This document shows, one piece after another, positions 47,719 through 61,100 of a DNA stretch of 64,000 nt (its first letter is position 1; the number at the start of each line of letters is the position of its first letter). The stretch is taken from positions 47,287,207 to 47,351,206 of the forward strand of contig CANTUZ010000006.1 in the NCBI GenBank assembly GCA_947846985.1. The letters run 5' to 3'. This DNA is from Fratercula arctica. Its lineage: Eukaryota; Chordata; Aves; Charadriiformes; Alcidae. The notes beneath the pieces were generated by a model, which was not told where the DNA came from, did no database searches, and saw nothing but the letters and a program-made list of their open reading frames with translations. The position numbers were made by a program, and so were the translations under genes.

Positions 47719-50700
47719 GTAGGCAGAACAAAAGTGTTATCAAAGAAAAGATGTTAGTGATGCTACAGAGACTTTGAAAAGTCAACTAAGTCTGAATTAT
47801 TTATTTCCTAGCTCCTGTGAAGTCTCTTTAAGCAGAGAAATGCTTGAAATTACATGAAACTAAAGCGAGAGGCTCCCTAGAGGCTCTTGATAAGTTTTAA
47901 ATTTGCAGTAAATATTGCTATATCGATTACCATCACGACCTACTGATTTTTAATTTCCCTTTACAGAGAAATCCCAAACTTTCTCGTTCTGAACCGAATT
48001 TGGATTTCTAAAAGGGTATAAGCGTAAATTAACATCCCCAGGGTTATGCTGGTGTAACTGAGATCATTGGTTAGCTCTTCTCTTTGGTTCATTTCCTAAG
48101 CTTTTGCATTTCCAAAGGGATGCTTTAAGTGATGCAACGAGACAAGTACCACAAGCTTTACAGAGTAAAAGCTCAGGTAGGCGCGGGGCCATGAAACCCT
48201 CCTCCTCCTCCTCCCTGAGAGTGTGATGTACACCCGCTGTCTCCTCATGGAAACCTGGTGTCTCCTGACAGAAACCAGCTGGTTGCACAACGTAAAAGCC
48301 AATGAGGTTTTCTGGGACGAGGCCCTGTAGCTGCCAGGGTTAAGAGGTGCTGGTGGCCCCGTGGCAGGAGGTGAGGCGCTGAGGAAGCTGAGTCAAAATT
48401 GGGGCTGGAGAAGGGGGAGACCTCTCCCCCTCACCCCAATGGTTGGAGGGGAAGATCTCCAGGGGACTCCTACCCGTGTATTGTGGTAGTATCGTGATTT
48501 GGGTGGTAATGATTTAGCCATGGTAAACCATATACCCATTTGTTCTTTTCTTTTTAATCCAAAAGGAGAGAGAGAAAAGTTTTTTCATGGCACTGTCATT
48601 TCCGATGTCCTCATACCAAGGATTTGACTAGAGTACTTTATGGCTTTCCTAGCCTTCCATCAACCTTGGCATGTTTATTTTTCTTCAAACATCGCTGTTT
48701 GCAGCACACCAACAAGAACTGAAGATCTTTTAACACTGCTATTTGTTTACCAAAGACATCAAAGCCTTCCCCCCCCGCCCCAAGCCTTCTCTGAGTCGGT
48801 ACAATCTGCAAACAGCCACGCAAAACCAAGGTGCGCTTTGTGGAGAGCAAAATAAAACCACAGAGCGCTGAAGATACAGCTATTTTCTTATCTGAGATAC
48901 TAAATTTAGCTCTGCTTCATCCCTCATTCTTCAGCTTCTCAAACTGTTTGCTCCTATCCGAGAGCACTGCAGTTTCAGCAGACCTTCCTATTGCCTGGAT
49001 GGAAGAACACAACTGCGAGTGTGGACAATAGTGGTGACAGCTGCTAATCTAAAACCAGTATTTTGCGGCATCTACGAACAGATGAATTCCCTCGTTTCAC
49101 TCTGACGGTCGAGATACCACGCTGGGCTAACAGGAAGTGACACTCTGGATTTTTTGCATTAGGGCCTGTCAGCTTTTGGTTCAGACCCAGGCCGTAGGTG
49201 CTGGGCAATACGCAGCGGTGGAAGTGACAGATGTTGGCAGCAAATTAAATAAGATCAGCTGAAAATAACATCCTAAGAAACACCGTGGCATCCTTTTTAT
49301 GGATTTCCTAGTTGTGCTGAGGTTATTTTAAGGCCAACTGGACTCCCCCTCCTTACAGTATAAACAGGATTACTCCTTGTATAGAACATGAGGCAGCGTA
49401 AATGTCACCATTTGTGTAGCATTGGTATTTCCAGTCGTACTTCAAGTATTGCCTCACCCCAAACATGCATCCCACCATTCAGACCTTAGCGGCAGACTGC
49501 AGAGAGCATTAAGCATTGGCAGCGCATAAAAAGAAGAGCCTCTGTAGTGGAAAATCTAAAGTCTCTCCATGGAGGAGGACCTACTACCTTACAGACCAGC
49601 TCCCTCAGGAGCTATTCAAATGGTCAGCTGTGGTATGGACAACAGGGAATATGAGAGCAACAGAGGAGGACAGGGCAAGGACTGACCAAGAGGGGTTTTA
49701 TTCCACAAGGAAGCAACTCACCCCAAGCTGTGTTGGCTGGAGGTTACAGAGTGGGCAAATGCCAGAGGCTTTCCGGGAATTGGGACATGCAAGGTCAGCG
49801 AGGCAGATCTGTATGGACAAAGTACAGGTAATGAGAAACGCTGACTATGTCTGTTGGGGAGGGATGGTGTGTTAAGGGAATTTTCAGCAACATACAACTT
49901 TTTAATCCCCTGGCCGTGGGTGTAGTTCACCCCGCCGCAGCAGGGCAAGAGATGCTGCATCACCTGGTGCTCGTGGCAGCTTTGGGGACCTGGCACAAGG
50001 CTGGTGAAGGAGACCCACGCAGGAGGGGCTGGGTGGCAATAAGATGTGCCGTTCAGCAGCTCTTAACCCTGAGAACACCAAGAGGAGATGCAAAGGGGAA
50101 GCAGTACAAACCTTTTCCAAGCTTCACACCAGGCAAAGAGGTTGCAAGTCTGTGGGACACAGCAGTTTTGGCCACTTCCCTTGACTTTCGGTGCTGCTGA
50201 GCCTGGGGATAGCATCTGGCTCAGCAAGGCAAGGCTCAGCATCCCAGGGGTGAGGGAGAAAAGGAGCAACTGTTCCCAGTTCCCAGGGTCCCCAAGGGTT
50301 GGGAGCAGGGACACGGCCCCCTCAGTGACAGAGCCAGGCTGCCCCTCCAGTCCCAGAACCCAGGTGTCTCCTGCAGAGCTCTTTCAGAGTCTCGCCTTAA
50401 GAAACAAAATGGCAGAGTCTTTAAAAAAAAAAAAAAACACAAAAGAGTTTTAAGCACATCCAACTTTGGGATAGAGCGTAAAATTTCTTGCCAGATAATT
50501 TAAAACAAACTGGAAACTGATCATCTACTCATTTAAACGATGTGCCTGGAGCTATACCAGCAAGGCTGAATAATCTCTGCACCGCTTTCATCCTTCTTCA
50601 ATTTTTTCTTTGTTCCATCAGCCACATGTGCATTAAGTGTAAATTGAAGGGCTCTTAGCTAGAAAAGCAGATTGTGAAAAGGGCCTGGCCCTCATCTTAT

Positions 50701-52911
50701 AATTCAGCTTCAGTATTACAATTACTCTTAATAACACTCTTATTTTGTTGTATTATTTATTCTGGCTAGAACCCTCTAGGATCCCTTGAAGGCTTTTTTT
50801 TTTTCCTGCTGGATTTAGCCAACATCCACTCATGAATCCAGATGTTTCTGCTTTTATCCACGGGAATTTTGTGGTATGGATATGCCAAGATTGTAACTTC
50901 AGGCTCAGCCTCAAGACAAGTATTTTTCAAATTCCGTAAATCAAAAATGGAAAGTGCCATGAAAAAACCTAGGCCTTACTGCATTTAGCATGCCAGAATG
51001 GAAATCAAACCACAGGACAACATTGCTCAAGGTTCTGGATCTGTGTTGATACAGTCTCCTGTGTCGCACCAGAAATTGCAGCCCAGATTGTGCTATTTTC
51101 TGTGTTCTCGGATACAGGCTCTTGCCTTCAGCGCATCTTCAGCTCTTCTTTCTATTCACCAGCCTGAAGTTAGGAGCAAAGATACATGTGGGTCCAAGAT
51201 GCTTGCATTGGGAAAAAAAAAAGATTACTCACGGCAAGCCAGAGTCACTGCTGGTGTATTTAAATGAATGAAAACGCGCCTGTGTATGTCAGCTCCCCAT
51301 CGTCAACACAGACACTCTCCCCAGTCAGAACTGGTTCTGAAATAAGGGGGGGATGTGAAGAAATGCACCCTGCCCTGATGGGGACCTGGTGAGGAACACA
51401 AGTATCCGCTGTGCCTCTGACAGCACTTTGGAAGAAGAACCAAATCCAAACTCATTCCTTGTCCAGAGTGACAAAAGCAGCATGAAGCGGGCGTTAACAT
51501 AACCTTAATAACCTCCTTTTTTGTGCTGCCTGGGGCTTCCTTTGGGCACTCCCATTCATGGCATCCTGGGTTTCTTCCCTGCTCCCTGTTTTCAGTGTGA
51601 AGATCGCAATTAAAGTCACTGTGCAGTGGTGGCCAGTGCCAGCGCGGTGGCTTGGATGGTGTCCTCTGTTGGGGGTGGCTGTGTCCTTCTAAGTGCCCCA
51701 AGATAGCTCAGTAGCATGAGAATAGCAAACGCAGGAGATGCACAGTTTTTGTTGGCCTCTTGTCAACAAACAGTAACCATCATCTGTGGCCACGCTGTGC
51801 ACAAAAAGGATGCGACGTTACACCTGAGCCCACGAAAGGTGAATTTTAGATTTTTTTCCTCCAGGACACTCCCGCTGGCCCTGAACGTGTACCAGCAGGG
51901 CCCTGGTCCTGCCTCTGCTGTGCACCATCCCTCTTTTTTAAAGCCATCTCTGTGCTGCGGGCCAGGGAGGAACACGGAGCAGTTATCCCAGCCTGGCAGA
52001 GGAGAAGAGCCCATTCCGCTCCCCAAGAGGCTCAGGCGCAGCAGCAGCGAGTTATTGCTTGCTCTGACAGCATTAGCTCTTTACCTGCAGAGCTGTTGGA
52101 TCAAAGGAAATTTCAATTATTCCTAAAAGCTCTTCTAAGGCTTCCCCTAGCATGGAAAAGCCTCTCAGCTGGCACAGAGGATGGAGCTGGATCCATAGCA
52201 AACCCCTGCGGGGCAGGGATGTGCGGGGACAGGGCAGGGATGAGAGAGCCGGGGAGCGGGCGCCGAGGGCTGAGCACCCAGCAGTCAGGGTGACAAGTCA
52301 CGGAGTCTACACAGTGTCACACACGGGAGGCAGCAAGGGAGCAGCAGAGTTAATTAGTCCAGCCGATGCATTCAAAGGGGAAAGCGCTTTTCTTGCTAGT
52401 ATCACGGATCAAATGCACTGTGCAGGGCTTTCGGAGGGTGCACGTTAAATATGCCACCAGCACAGTAGTTCTGCCAGTTTCTATCACGTTTTCTGTTTTA
52501 TAATGAGGAAATTTGTTAGTATTCAAGTATGCAGTGTAAATTTTAAAGGCCGCCCACTGTACTTATATGCTATATGACAAACTGCATAAGTATACCTGTT
52601 CCAATTTATTCTTCTTGTATTTTTAGTGAAATATGGTTTCAATGACTTTGTCTTCCCTGTAAAAAAAAAAATCCACATTTTTCTTTAATAAGTTCATGAC
52701 ATTCAAGCTACTAATTTTCCTTACCATCACATCCCTTTTTGGACACAGAATAAAGGATACTGAACATAAAAAATAAGAGGTTTTTTTCCAAGTTGGAAAT
52801 GAAGAAATAAAAAAATACTGAGCTCTTAAGTTTTAAAGTTGCCTTTTTTTTTTTTTTAAAAATCTCTCAGCAGGTCAGAAAAGTGATAAAATGCTTTTGT
52901 CTCCATTTCAG
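47719..52911 (+). other. TMEM212: TMEM212 intronic region; middle exon not found
   Basis: Lies between the two recognised TMEM212 exons. In human about 20 residues ([20 protein letters not shown]) separate the two matched parts, so a roughly 60-bp exon in phase 0 is expected here. No convincing match was found in any plus-strand frame. The rest is unique sequence with short A/T runs (for example 50421-50435 and 52845-52858). Confidence 0.5.
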
Positions 52912-53315
52912 TGGGAGGCGAGTTTTGCCTTCAGCATACTGAGCATCACGGGCGCCTCAGTGCAATTTGCTGCTGCCATTGCGTCTCTTCTCCTTGGCCC
53001 ACACTACGGCTGCTCGCTTGCTGGGATCACTGGGACCAGCTACCTGGGTCAGGCAGCCTGTTCCCCTTTCCCTATGCTGACTTCCCAAACCCCTGCAGAG
53101 ACCCATCGCGTTACGAGCGGTACCACCTCACCCTGCAAATACCTGACCTGGGCTCGAGTTTGGCCATATTCTGTGCATCTTTGGGTTTTGTGATGACTTT
53201 TGTGAGACTGTTCCAGTTTGGACATTTAAACATGAGCATTGGTCACGGCGGGGAGGATGGATTGACATCTGTAATGCCATTAATGGCAGCCAGGAGGGTG
53301 GCGTGGCTGCGCTAG
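52912..53315 (+). CDS. TMEM212: TMEM212 later coding exon, broken by a frameshift
   Basis: The acceptor TTTTGTCTCCATTTCAG ends at 52911. The first frame reads WEASFAFSILSITGASVQFA, then LLLGPHYG and LAGITGTSYLGQA, matching human GEATFTFVILSIMG, ALLGPYCF and SGIAGTNYLGYA (third hydrophobic segment and following loop). After about 53,054 homology continues in the -1 frame: LFPFPYADFPNPC, RYERYHLTLQIPDLGSSLAI and FGHLNM (human TFPYPYAKFP, YEEYHLTLQALDL, NGHINM), including the fourth hydrophobic segment. One missing base in the codon after GGTCAG accounts for the shift. Read without it, the first frame ends at a stop at 53193. Homology fades after LNM at 53234; the second frame stays open to a TAG at 53313-53315, or a splice site lies before it. 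Either this is a pseudogene or the base call is wrong. Confidence 0.75.
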
Positions 53316-53382
53316 GACAGGCAGAGCCTGAACGCACTCGCATCAGGATCAGTAGTGCCCCTGAAGCCATGTGCATCACTCC

Positions 53383-53388
53383 ATTAAA
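53383..53388 (+). terminator. TMEM212: Possible TMEM212 polyadenylation signal (ATTAAA)
   Basis: ATTAAA, the commonest variant of AATAAA, lies 68 bp after the stop codon of the second TMEM212 frame. Such hexamers occur often by chance, so this is only a candidate. Confidence 0.25.
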
Positions 53389-54014
53389 TCACTTTATGAA
53401 CCACTAATTTGGCCCTTCATACCCATTACATCCCACTGTCTTTTCAACTAAAGGGACACACCTTTAGCATACATAGCCTGGGCCTCTGAATTTAAAGGCT
53501 GGGCAAACTTTTATGGACATTACACAATTTGCTTTTGACATTACAGAGAGCAGAACCTGAAGATTTGCCTTTCTGCTCTTCCTTACGACTGCGCTGCCAT
53601 TAATGGACAGAGCTGTTAAAACCTGTGCAGACATAGATCTGTTACCTGAACAGCAAAAGAGGTGTGAAAAATCACCGCCATCCAGCACATAGCATCTCTG
53701 CTCCAGGTAGAGCCTTAGGCAGCAGCACCTCGACAGTGTGGGAGGATGAGAGGTGAGGGCAGGAGGAGGAATAGGGCTTTGGGTTCAAGGAACCACCGCT
53801 CCTGACCAGCTCCCGTATGAGGCACAACACTGATTTCCAGCCCCGACGTACCTCCAGCCCACACACCTTGGAGGACTCGCTGCTGGTTCAGATATTCGCA
53901 AGTTTTGCCGTGATGAGAAAAATCTCACCTTCTGCACATCCAATCCCTTGGGGTTTTTCTTCTTCCCTTTAACCTTTGTTTGCAGCCAGTCTCACATCCC
54001 TGAAAAATAACAGT

Positions 54015-54028
54015 GTTTCCATGACAAC
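54015..54028 (+). promoter_or_regulatory. X-box-like RFX site
   Basis: GTTTCCATGACAAC matches the palindromic RFX consensus GTTGCCATGGCAAC at 12 of 14 positions. It lies about 0.7 kb beyond the last TMEM212 exon. Function is untested. Confidence 0.3.
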
Positions 54029-57000
54029 AGCCCAGCAGTGGACTCCTCTGGGGCATCTGAAGACTCAAAACACAGCCAGTGCTTCCTCCTGCTCCAGCAT
54101 CACACCCCGTGGTACCACAGCCCCATCCTCTCACCTCTCCCTCCTCTCCTGCCGGAGCAGCCTGCAAAATACTTTGGGCAGAGCTCTGTCTGCTTTGGCA
54201 TCACTGGCTTTTGCTGCATGATAAGTCCCGCTGCACAACTGATGTACGAGCAGGCATCAGACCACGGGACCCGCTTATAGGGCAGGAGAAAAACCAAGAG
54301 AGTGTGCAGTCTAAAGAACCGGACAGCTGTCAGATTTTGTAATTCTCTAAGCTTTTTATGTAAGATTCATAATTTTCATGTCCTCTCTGGTATTTTACAG
54401 AGGTTATGAAGTGATCCTTTGTTATCCACAATCACTGCTTTCCTTCCAATACACAGCACTTCTCCTGCCCCGCTTCAGCTAAAGCCCTGCAACTGGTGAA
54501 CCCTCAGGTCCCGACCCAGCAAACCACATGCAGGGCCCCGCCGAGACCAGAAGCATCCCCAGAAGGTCCTCTCCTCCAGCAGGGCAGGACACCAGCCCCT
54601 TGCAGGATCAGGCCCTGCTTGCCCAAGCATTTTCTCCTGCAGGCAGCACAGCCGGTACCTTGCCCAGAGACCAGCTCCAGCTGAGTGCCCAATTGATCCA
54701 TCGCTCTTGAGATGGATCCAAAACCCCATCCCTTCCCCACAGCACTTCTGTCTGCCCTCAGACCGAGATTTATGAGGGTTATCCATGGATGCAGCGGCAA
54801 GAAAAAGTCCAAAAGCTTTTGTTGCTGTGCCGCAAGCAGCACTAAACCAGCAAAATGCTCTTTGCATACCTGATCCTTGCTGAAGGGTTACGAGCAGGAC
54901 ACCCAAACACAGACAGCAGCAGGCTCTGAAGCGGGACCCGAGGAGGCAGCGTGGATGTGTGCCAACCTGACAATGGGGTTTCGTTTAACAAGCGCAGATT
55001 TAAGTGTGGAAATCAAATATGAAACAGTCGTAGCCAGCATTGTCTGCATTCTTGGAGTGGCACTGAACTAGCAGAAAGAAAAGAACTGAGACACTGGCCC
55101 AGACATGCTCCAGCTGTCTGCGACTACCTCTTCCCTCCTCCACTGAATGTAACTATTCATCTTGTTTTCATTTCATTATTGGATGTTATTTTTGCAACCT
55201 AGGAAAAGAATAAAAAAAAGGGGGGGGGAAGTAGTCCTTAAAATGCTTTTCAGTTTATTTTTAAGAACTAGACCATTTATTTCCTTTTTATCAGAGACAA
55301 AGTACAGACTTTTAAAAGTGCATGAGGCGTATGGTATTATTAGTTAAGTATTTGTTTCTCAAATATGGTCCTTTATCTCAGAGGCAGCAGCATTTGTGTT
55401 GCTGTGGTTATTCATGTAAGTCGGACCCATTTAGTGCTGAGCAACATGCAATTCAATAGCCATATAAAACACCCACTGGGTGAGCAACAGCTGCCTACAG
55501 GTAACCTTAAATTTCATGCACTCACTTGCCGAACGTTTCAGCTCTAGCCGTACACATCCTCAATTGCACGTGGGAGCAGGGCAGGCCCTTTCCTCCCTCT
55601 CCGTGGGCAGGCAAACAGGAGGCACTCGTTCACCGGGCACAGCAAGCTTTTAATGAGTTGGTTAAAAGCCTGGTGCTGCGGATGGCTATTAACAGGAACG
55701 CTCCTCAACCCACCGCAGGGTCAGCCCTTCCCTCCTCTGCCTTCCCCTCAAGAGCACGGCTTATCTATTTTTAATGTTAAAAAGAATTCACATCCCAGGT
55801 CTGATGATAATTTATTTTCCCCTCTCTTTACGCCAGTTCTGCTTGACAGGGAGATGCCAGCATGCACCGCCCGTCCCCCCCGCAGCTGGGGACACTCCAC
55901 CCTATGAAAAAGTCAAACACTTGCCAAACGAAGGGCCAGGGTTATATAGTTTCCCCACGGAGCGCAGTGGGAATTCTCAGTTTCTGCTGGATTTCTCTGG
56001 AAAAATCTTCCCTCTGTTTTAATGCTGACACACTTCAGCACAGCGAAAAAGTTTCCAGTGGCACTTCAAGGGAAAAAAAGCAGGATTCAGAGTGTTGCTC
56101 ACCGTTTTCTTTATCTTCCTCTTTGGGACAAAGGCATATACGCTGACCCAGGAGCTCTCTTCATATCAGCTTTTGTACACCTCCGCAGTATTCCTGGCAG
56201 GAGAAGGTCAGATAGGCTTTAATGTGAGTTGTCATCTCTCCAAACATTTTTTTGTAACATTCAAAGCAGGTCTATAATTCTAAATTTGGGTATTTTAAGC
56301 TCCAACTAAGATTTCTGAAGTGCACACGCAATAGCTGCTCCCTGCATGCACATCATTGCTTCCTAATGAATGGCATCACTCTAAGGATTTGCGTGGAGAA
56401 GTTTTAACCTTATTTCTACCTTGTTCCAGCCAGTTCTGCAAGGTGAGAGCCCTTCCTACCTCCTACTCCAGCATGGTCCTCCCCTGGGCTGGCCGGACCT
56501 GAGCATGGCACCCACCAGCGATACTGGAGACACCAAGCATGGCAACGGGCTCCCCAAGGCACTGAGCCAACCCTGTCAGGCAATCTGGGGGCCTGAATAA
56601 GTTTTAAAGTAGACCAGAAGATGGGAAAGATCTTTTGGAATGTTTCTTGAAGTTGTGTTCTTTCCATTTCATGGCATTCAAATTAGATCATTTCCTTTTT
56701 CATCCTGACTTTTTTTTTACCTTTTAGTACTTTTAAACTTTTTTAAAATGAAAATTAATTCTCATACTAGAATCTAATTTCTGTTCATTAAGGATAAGAG
56801 ATGATCATTTCAAGCGATGAGTTCCTCCAAATCCAGAAACCCTAAACATAGGCTCAACACCAAGCTCATGAGCAACTCCATTTACCTTAATGCGTGTGCT
56901 TATCTCTAAGCATGTGCTTAAGTGGTTTGTTGGCAAAAGCTAGAGTGCTTATCCCTTTCCAGATGACCCTATTTAATATTTACCAGTATTAATCTGCTCA

Positions 57001-58179
57001 ATAACTATAAACACCAGAAAAAAACCCCACCCCAAAACACTGAATTAGCTCTATACAGAGCTTTTCCAAATCTGATTTCTAGATTAGCCAGGAGGGTCAA
57101 ATTGTTCCATGCTCGAGGGCTGACCCCAAAGCCACGGGAATCAGTGGAAGGGTGTTGACCAATTACACTGGTTTAGGGATGGGATCCCCCGTGAGCAGAA
57201 ACACCTTTCTGTTTTTGGTACTGTGACTAATAGGGATAACAAAGGCTCTACGCCAACATTAAGAAAATTTGTTTTATGTATTCACATCCTGTTAACCTCC
57301 AGCGCACTTAAAGGAAGCTGTTAATTTAATGGTTGCGTCAGAAAGATATGGCAGAACATGTATTGCTGAGCAATGAAGGAAGTCTCCAAGCCTAATGTCA
57401 GCGTTAACACCTGCACAGGACAGCGCGGACTGCAGGGCGCTCTGAACAGAGCATAAATGTAAAGAACCTGCCCTCGACAAGGAGAAAGTTTTCAAATCAA
57501 AGCGGTAGTAGCTGATACAGACTCCAGATACAGGCTTTGGTATCTGCTCCCACCATGAAAGCTGTCCTCCAGCAGCAAAGCCTCTCTGGATCCTACCTGT
57601 CCTTCCAGTTGGATTTGATGCAAAATGGATGGATTAATCCTCACCTATCACTTGGGTAAGGGGCTGCACACAGGGTCTTATCTCCCCCTGTTGTTAAGGG
57701 TTCTCAGCAGCCCCCTAAGAACCAGAAAAATTTATTTTGCTATTAAGTCTGAGCAGTGCCGTGATTTCACTGCAATTAAATTTGCCTGTGGGTGGTATCC
57801 ATTTCACTGAGACACCAAACTTACATCGTGCGTATATGCAAAGGTAAAAGCAGAAAGTAATGGTTAGACACTTCTCTAAAATGAGATGCTTGACCTAAAA
57901 ATACAGAAGGCTATAAAAGCCCTGGCTCAACAAAATACTTCAGTGCGTACCTTAGCAGCAGACAGGCAGACGATGCTGTCGCACTCTGCCTGACACGAGT
58001 GCTGTAACTAGCATTACGATAATCAGGATTCATTACAAGTTGGATGGGATCTGAATGACAACTGTGCTGTAAAACCACGTTTTTAAATCTGTGAATGCCA
58101 GTACATCACTTCAAGTGATGAAGCTACAGTCTTTCCATTGCCTGTTCAGACACTGGCTTATAGTAGTAAGCTTATATAT

Positions 58180-58195
58180 AGCTATATATATAGCT
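58180..58195. repeat. 16-bp perfect palindrome
   Basis: AGCTATATATATAGCT equals its own reverse complement and sits in a longer TATA/AGCT-rich stretch (58170-58200). Confidence 0.9.
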
Positions 58196-61100
58196 TATAG
58201 TTACCCCAGAAAACACCTTAGTTTACAAAAGCAAAGTAGAAAGATTATTTGGGCTGTTGTCTTACTTTTAAGAAGAAAATCTTTCTCTTTGTGTGTCAGG
58301 CTGGCACTCACGCTGGAATCCCAGCACACTGACCCACGTCTGATGCTTCTACAATCTGAGCACTGACCTTCCAAGTGTGAGACCATGGACTTGTGTCCTT
58401 GACTCCTGCAACTCACAGCATTGCTCCAAACAGCGTTCCTGATTGTGGGTCACTCTTGACTTTGACTCATTTTCTGTTCAAAAGCCCACCACCTCCGTTC
58501 ACCCAGTCTCCCCGGCTGTCTCCTGCACAGTCCTTTCCTGGACTCTACTCCACAACCTTCATTCAACCTGTGGCTCAGGGTCAGCATAATCCCGCAATCC
58601 TTTGTCCTGCTGCTTACACTTTTCATCCACTAGCTCCTAACGAGAAATGGAAAGGAAAGTTCCTTGCAGCTTCAGCCAACCTAATCTCCTCAGGTCTTTC
58701 TGCCCAGAGAGACAATAACCATGGTTCAAGCCAAGATACTATCTCTTCCAGACGAGGGAAGTCTGGCAACCCTGATAGCTAATGACCTACGTAAGCCTGT
58801 GTTACAATTTCACTTTCCATAATTCAACTACAGTTTCTAAACTGTGTGGAAATGCTATACGGTATTTATGGAAACATTAAGGTTACTTAGATTTTGGAAA
58901 CAGTAATGCTATTTTTCAGTGGTCTTGGTTAACCACAGTCTTGAACTATCACATTCGCATGATAAAGCTTAGAGGTGCTAAGAGACATTTCTACCAAAAT
59001 AGAAAGGAAGAATTTGTGAGGCATTTCAGAAAACAAAAATCACTCCTGGGCACAGGTTCCTCCTCTCATCTGGCTGCAGTCGGTGCAGGTGTCCATCTGC
59101 AGGCAGAGCAGACAGCAGAATTAAAACCTAAACCTATAATCATTAGGCAAAATTACAGTGGGTGACGGTGTGCGCAGCTGAACCGCATGCTTTATGGCAG
59201 GTCATCAGCACACTCCTGCCCGATAACCTTTTTAATCTCTTGGGTTTCTAGTCAGCAGTTCCGCTCGTGTGGGCAGCAAGCGTTCAAAAGCTATTTTCTC
59301 TGTAAGCATTATAATTTCTATTTCAGTTCAGCACACTTCCTTATTGAACTGTCATTGCCCACAAATTGAGTTGTCCAAGTAATTAATAATGAGGGGGACC
59401 CTAATGAAGATGCCATGTAAGATTGTGGTCCAGATGACATTACCAGTCTGCCACCCTTCTCCAGCTCTTCAAAAATACGATGCCTCCTTAGCCGGACAAA
59501 TCAGGATTTAAACTGTGCTACAGCACTGACACACAGGTCAGTCTGCTTGTTCAAAAAAAATAACTTTAGCACTAGATGTGTAATTCTAGACAATAAAATC
59601 CTCTGCTTATCAAGTCAGGAGGAAATCAATAGCAGCAGCACCCCAGCTTTCCACAGGCTGCCCTCGTATCCCTGGGTGGCATTTGCTTTAGATGGTTTTT
59701 CATGGATGCCTTGCCACCGCTGCCACCCATGCAGCTCCACTGCTGGTAGCAACCAGGAAAGCACAAATGAAGTGCTGTCAATTCTTGCTTTGACCAGAAC
59801 AAAGGAGATAGAACAGCCGGGATATTTTAGTAGGCTGGTCAATGTCTCGAAGAGGCAGAGCGGGAAGGGGGATAATGGTGCAAGAGCTTTGGAAGGGAAG
59901 GACTGGACCCAACTGCCCTGACACACGTTCAGTGCAGAAGCCTGACCTGACACCACTTGCTCCTCGCACAGATGGAGGGGTTTAATTCTGATAATACATC
60001 ATGTAAATAAGCAAAGCCAAATAATCCTCATACAGGAAAAACACTAAGGAAGCTGTGGTTACCAAATATGCAGCGCTTACAGATTTTACTGAGGGCTTAG
60101 AAACGTGGGCTCAGCAACCCAGCAGTTAAGGGACATATTTTCAAGCATGTGAAGTTCAATTGTGTTTCTTTGTGCACGGGGAGGTTACAGGAGTTCACAT
60201 TCCCCAACCCCAGCTCAGAGGAGGTTCTGGATCTGCCCTTCCACCACCGCACCACGCTGCCCGCCCGGCCGCAGCGCTCCGTCCCCGGCAAACCCCAACG
60301 CTGCCATCCAACTTCAAACTTCTGTGTTCGACTCACCTCAGGAAACACCCGACATTAATCCTGCCGTGCAGGTACTAATAACAGAGAAGAAAACATCGTT
60401 GAGGCCCCCCACCAACCCTTTCCTCCCCAGGACACCTGATTTATTATTGACAAAGTGCTTCCTGCTTTGTCTTAACATCCGATGACTGCAAATGCCTGGC
60501 AGAAATAAGGAGCAGTTCATCTCCTCATCTTTTACCTTCAGGGCAGTTTAGGTTAAAGTCAAACCACATGAAAGGAGATGGTATTTGCCTGCTTTTAACA
60601 GCTCTACAAAAATTGCCTTTTTATCATATTGGATGGCAATTTTTGTAACCGGCTCTGATAATTCATTGGAAACTAATCCAAGAACAAATAAGTGAGCATG
60701 CCGCAAACTGTATATGGAAGAAAGGCTACAGAAAAATTTCAAGAAAAAAAAATTTTGCTGGCAAACGTCAAAGAAAAGTAAAGGCATCAGTTAATAGCCA
60801 TATTTTCTTAGAACCAGAAGCCCTTCCTTTGAAGGCAACAGCTGATGACTAAGAATCTGATGAAGCTGATGCTTGTAAGGTTCCTTTGAAACAAGGTGTA
60901 CACCCTCAGAAAGAAAGTTATTTCAAAACACTGTCATTATTATTTATGTCTTCTGAAAAGTCTTTTAGTTACAGTAACCTCTATTGTGTGAATAGCCTTC
61001 AAGGAGAAAAGCCTACTCCGCCGATTAAATAAACAATCCGATTGCAAAGCTGGTATAACATTTTCTTTTTCCTGCGAGTTACCAGCTGTGAGATTTACCT

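Noticed and set aside
48640..48675. Possible TMEM212 middle exon (reads MAFLAFHQPWHVYF)
   Set aside because: Weak resemblance to [14 protein letters not shown], but there is an in-frame TGA directly upstream and no acceptor or donor in the needed phase.
49720..49835. Possible exon ending at a good CAGGTAATG donor
   Set aside because: The peptide in every frame fails to match TMEM212, and no acceptor fits.
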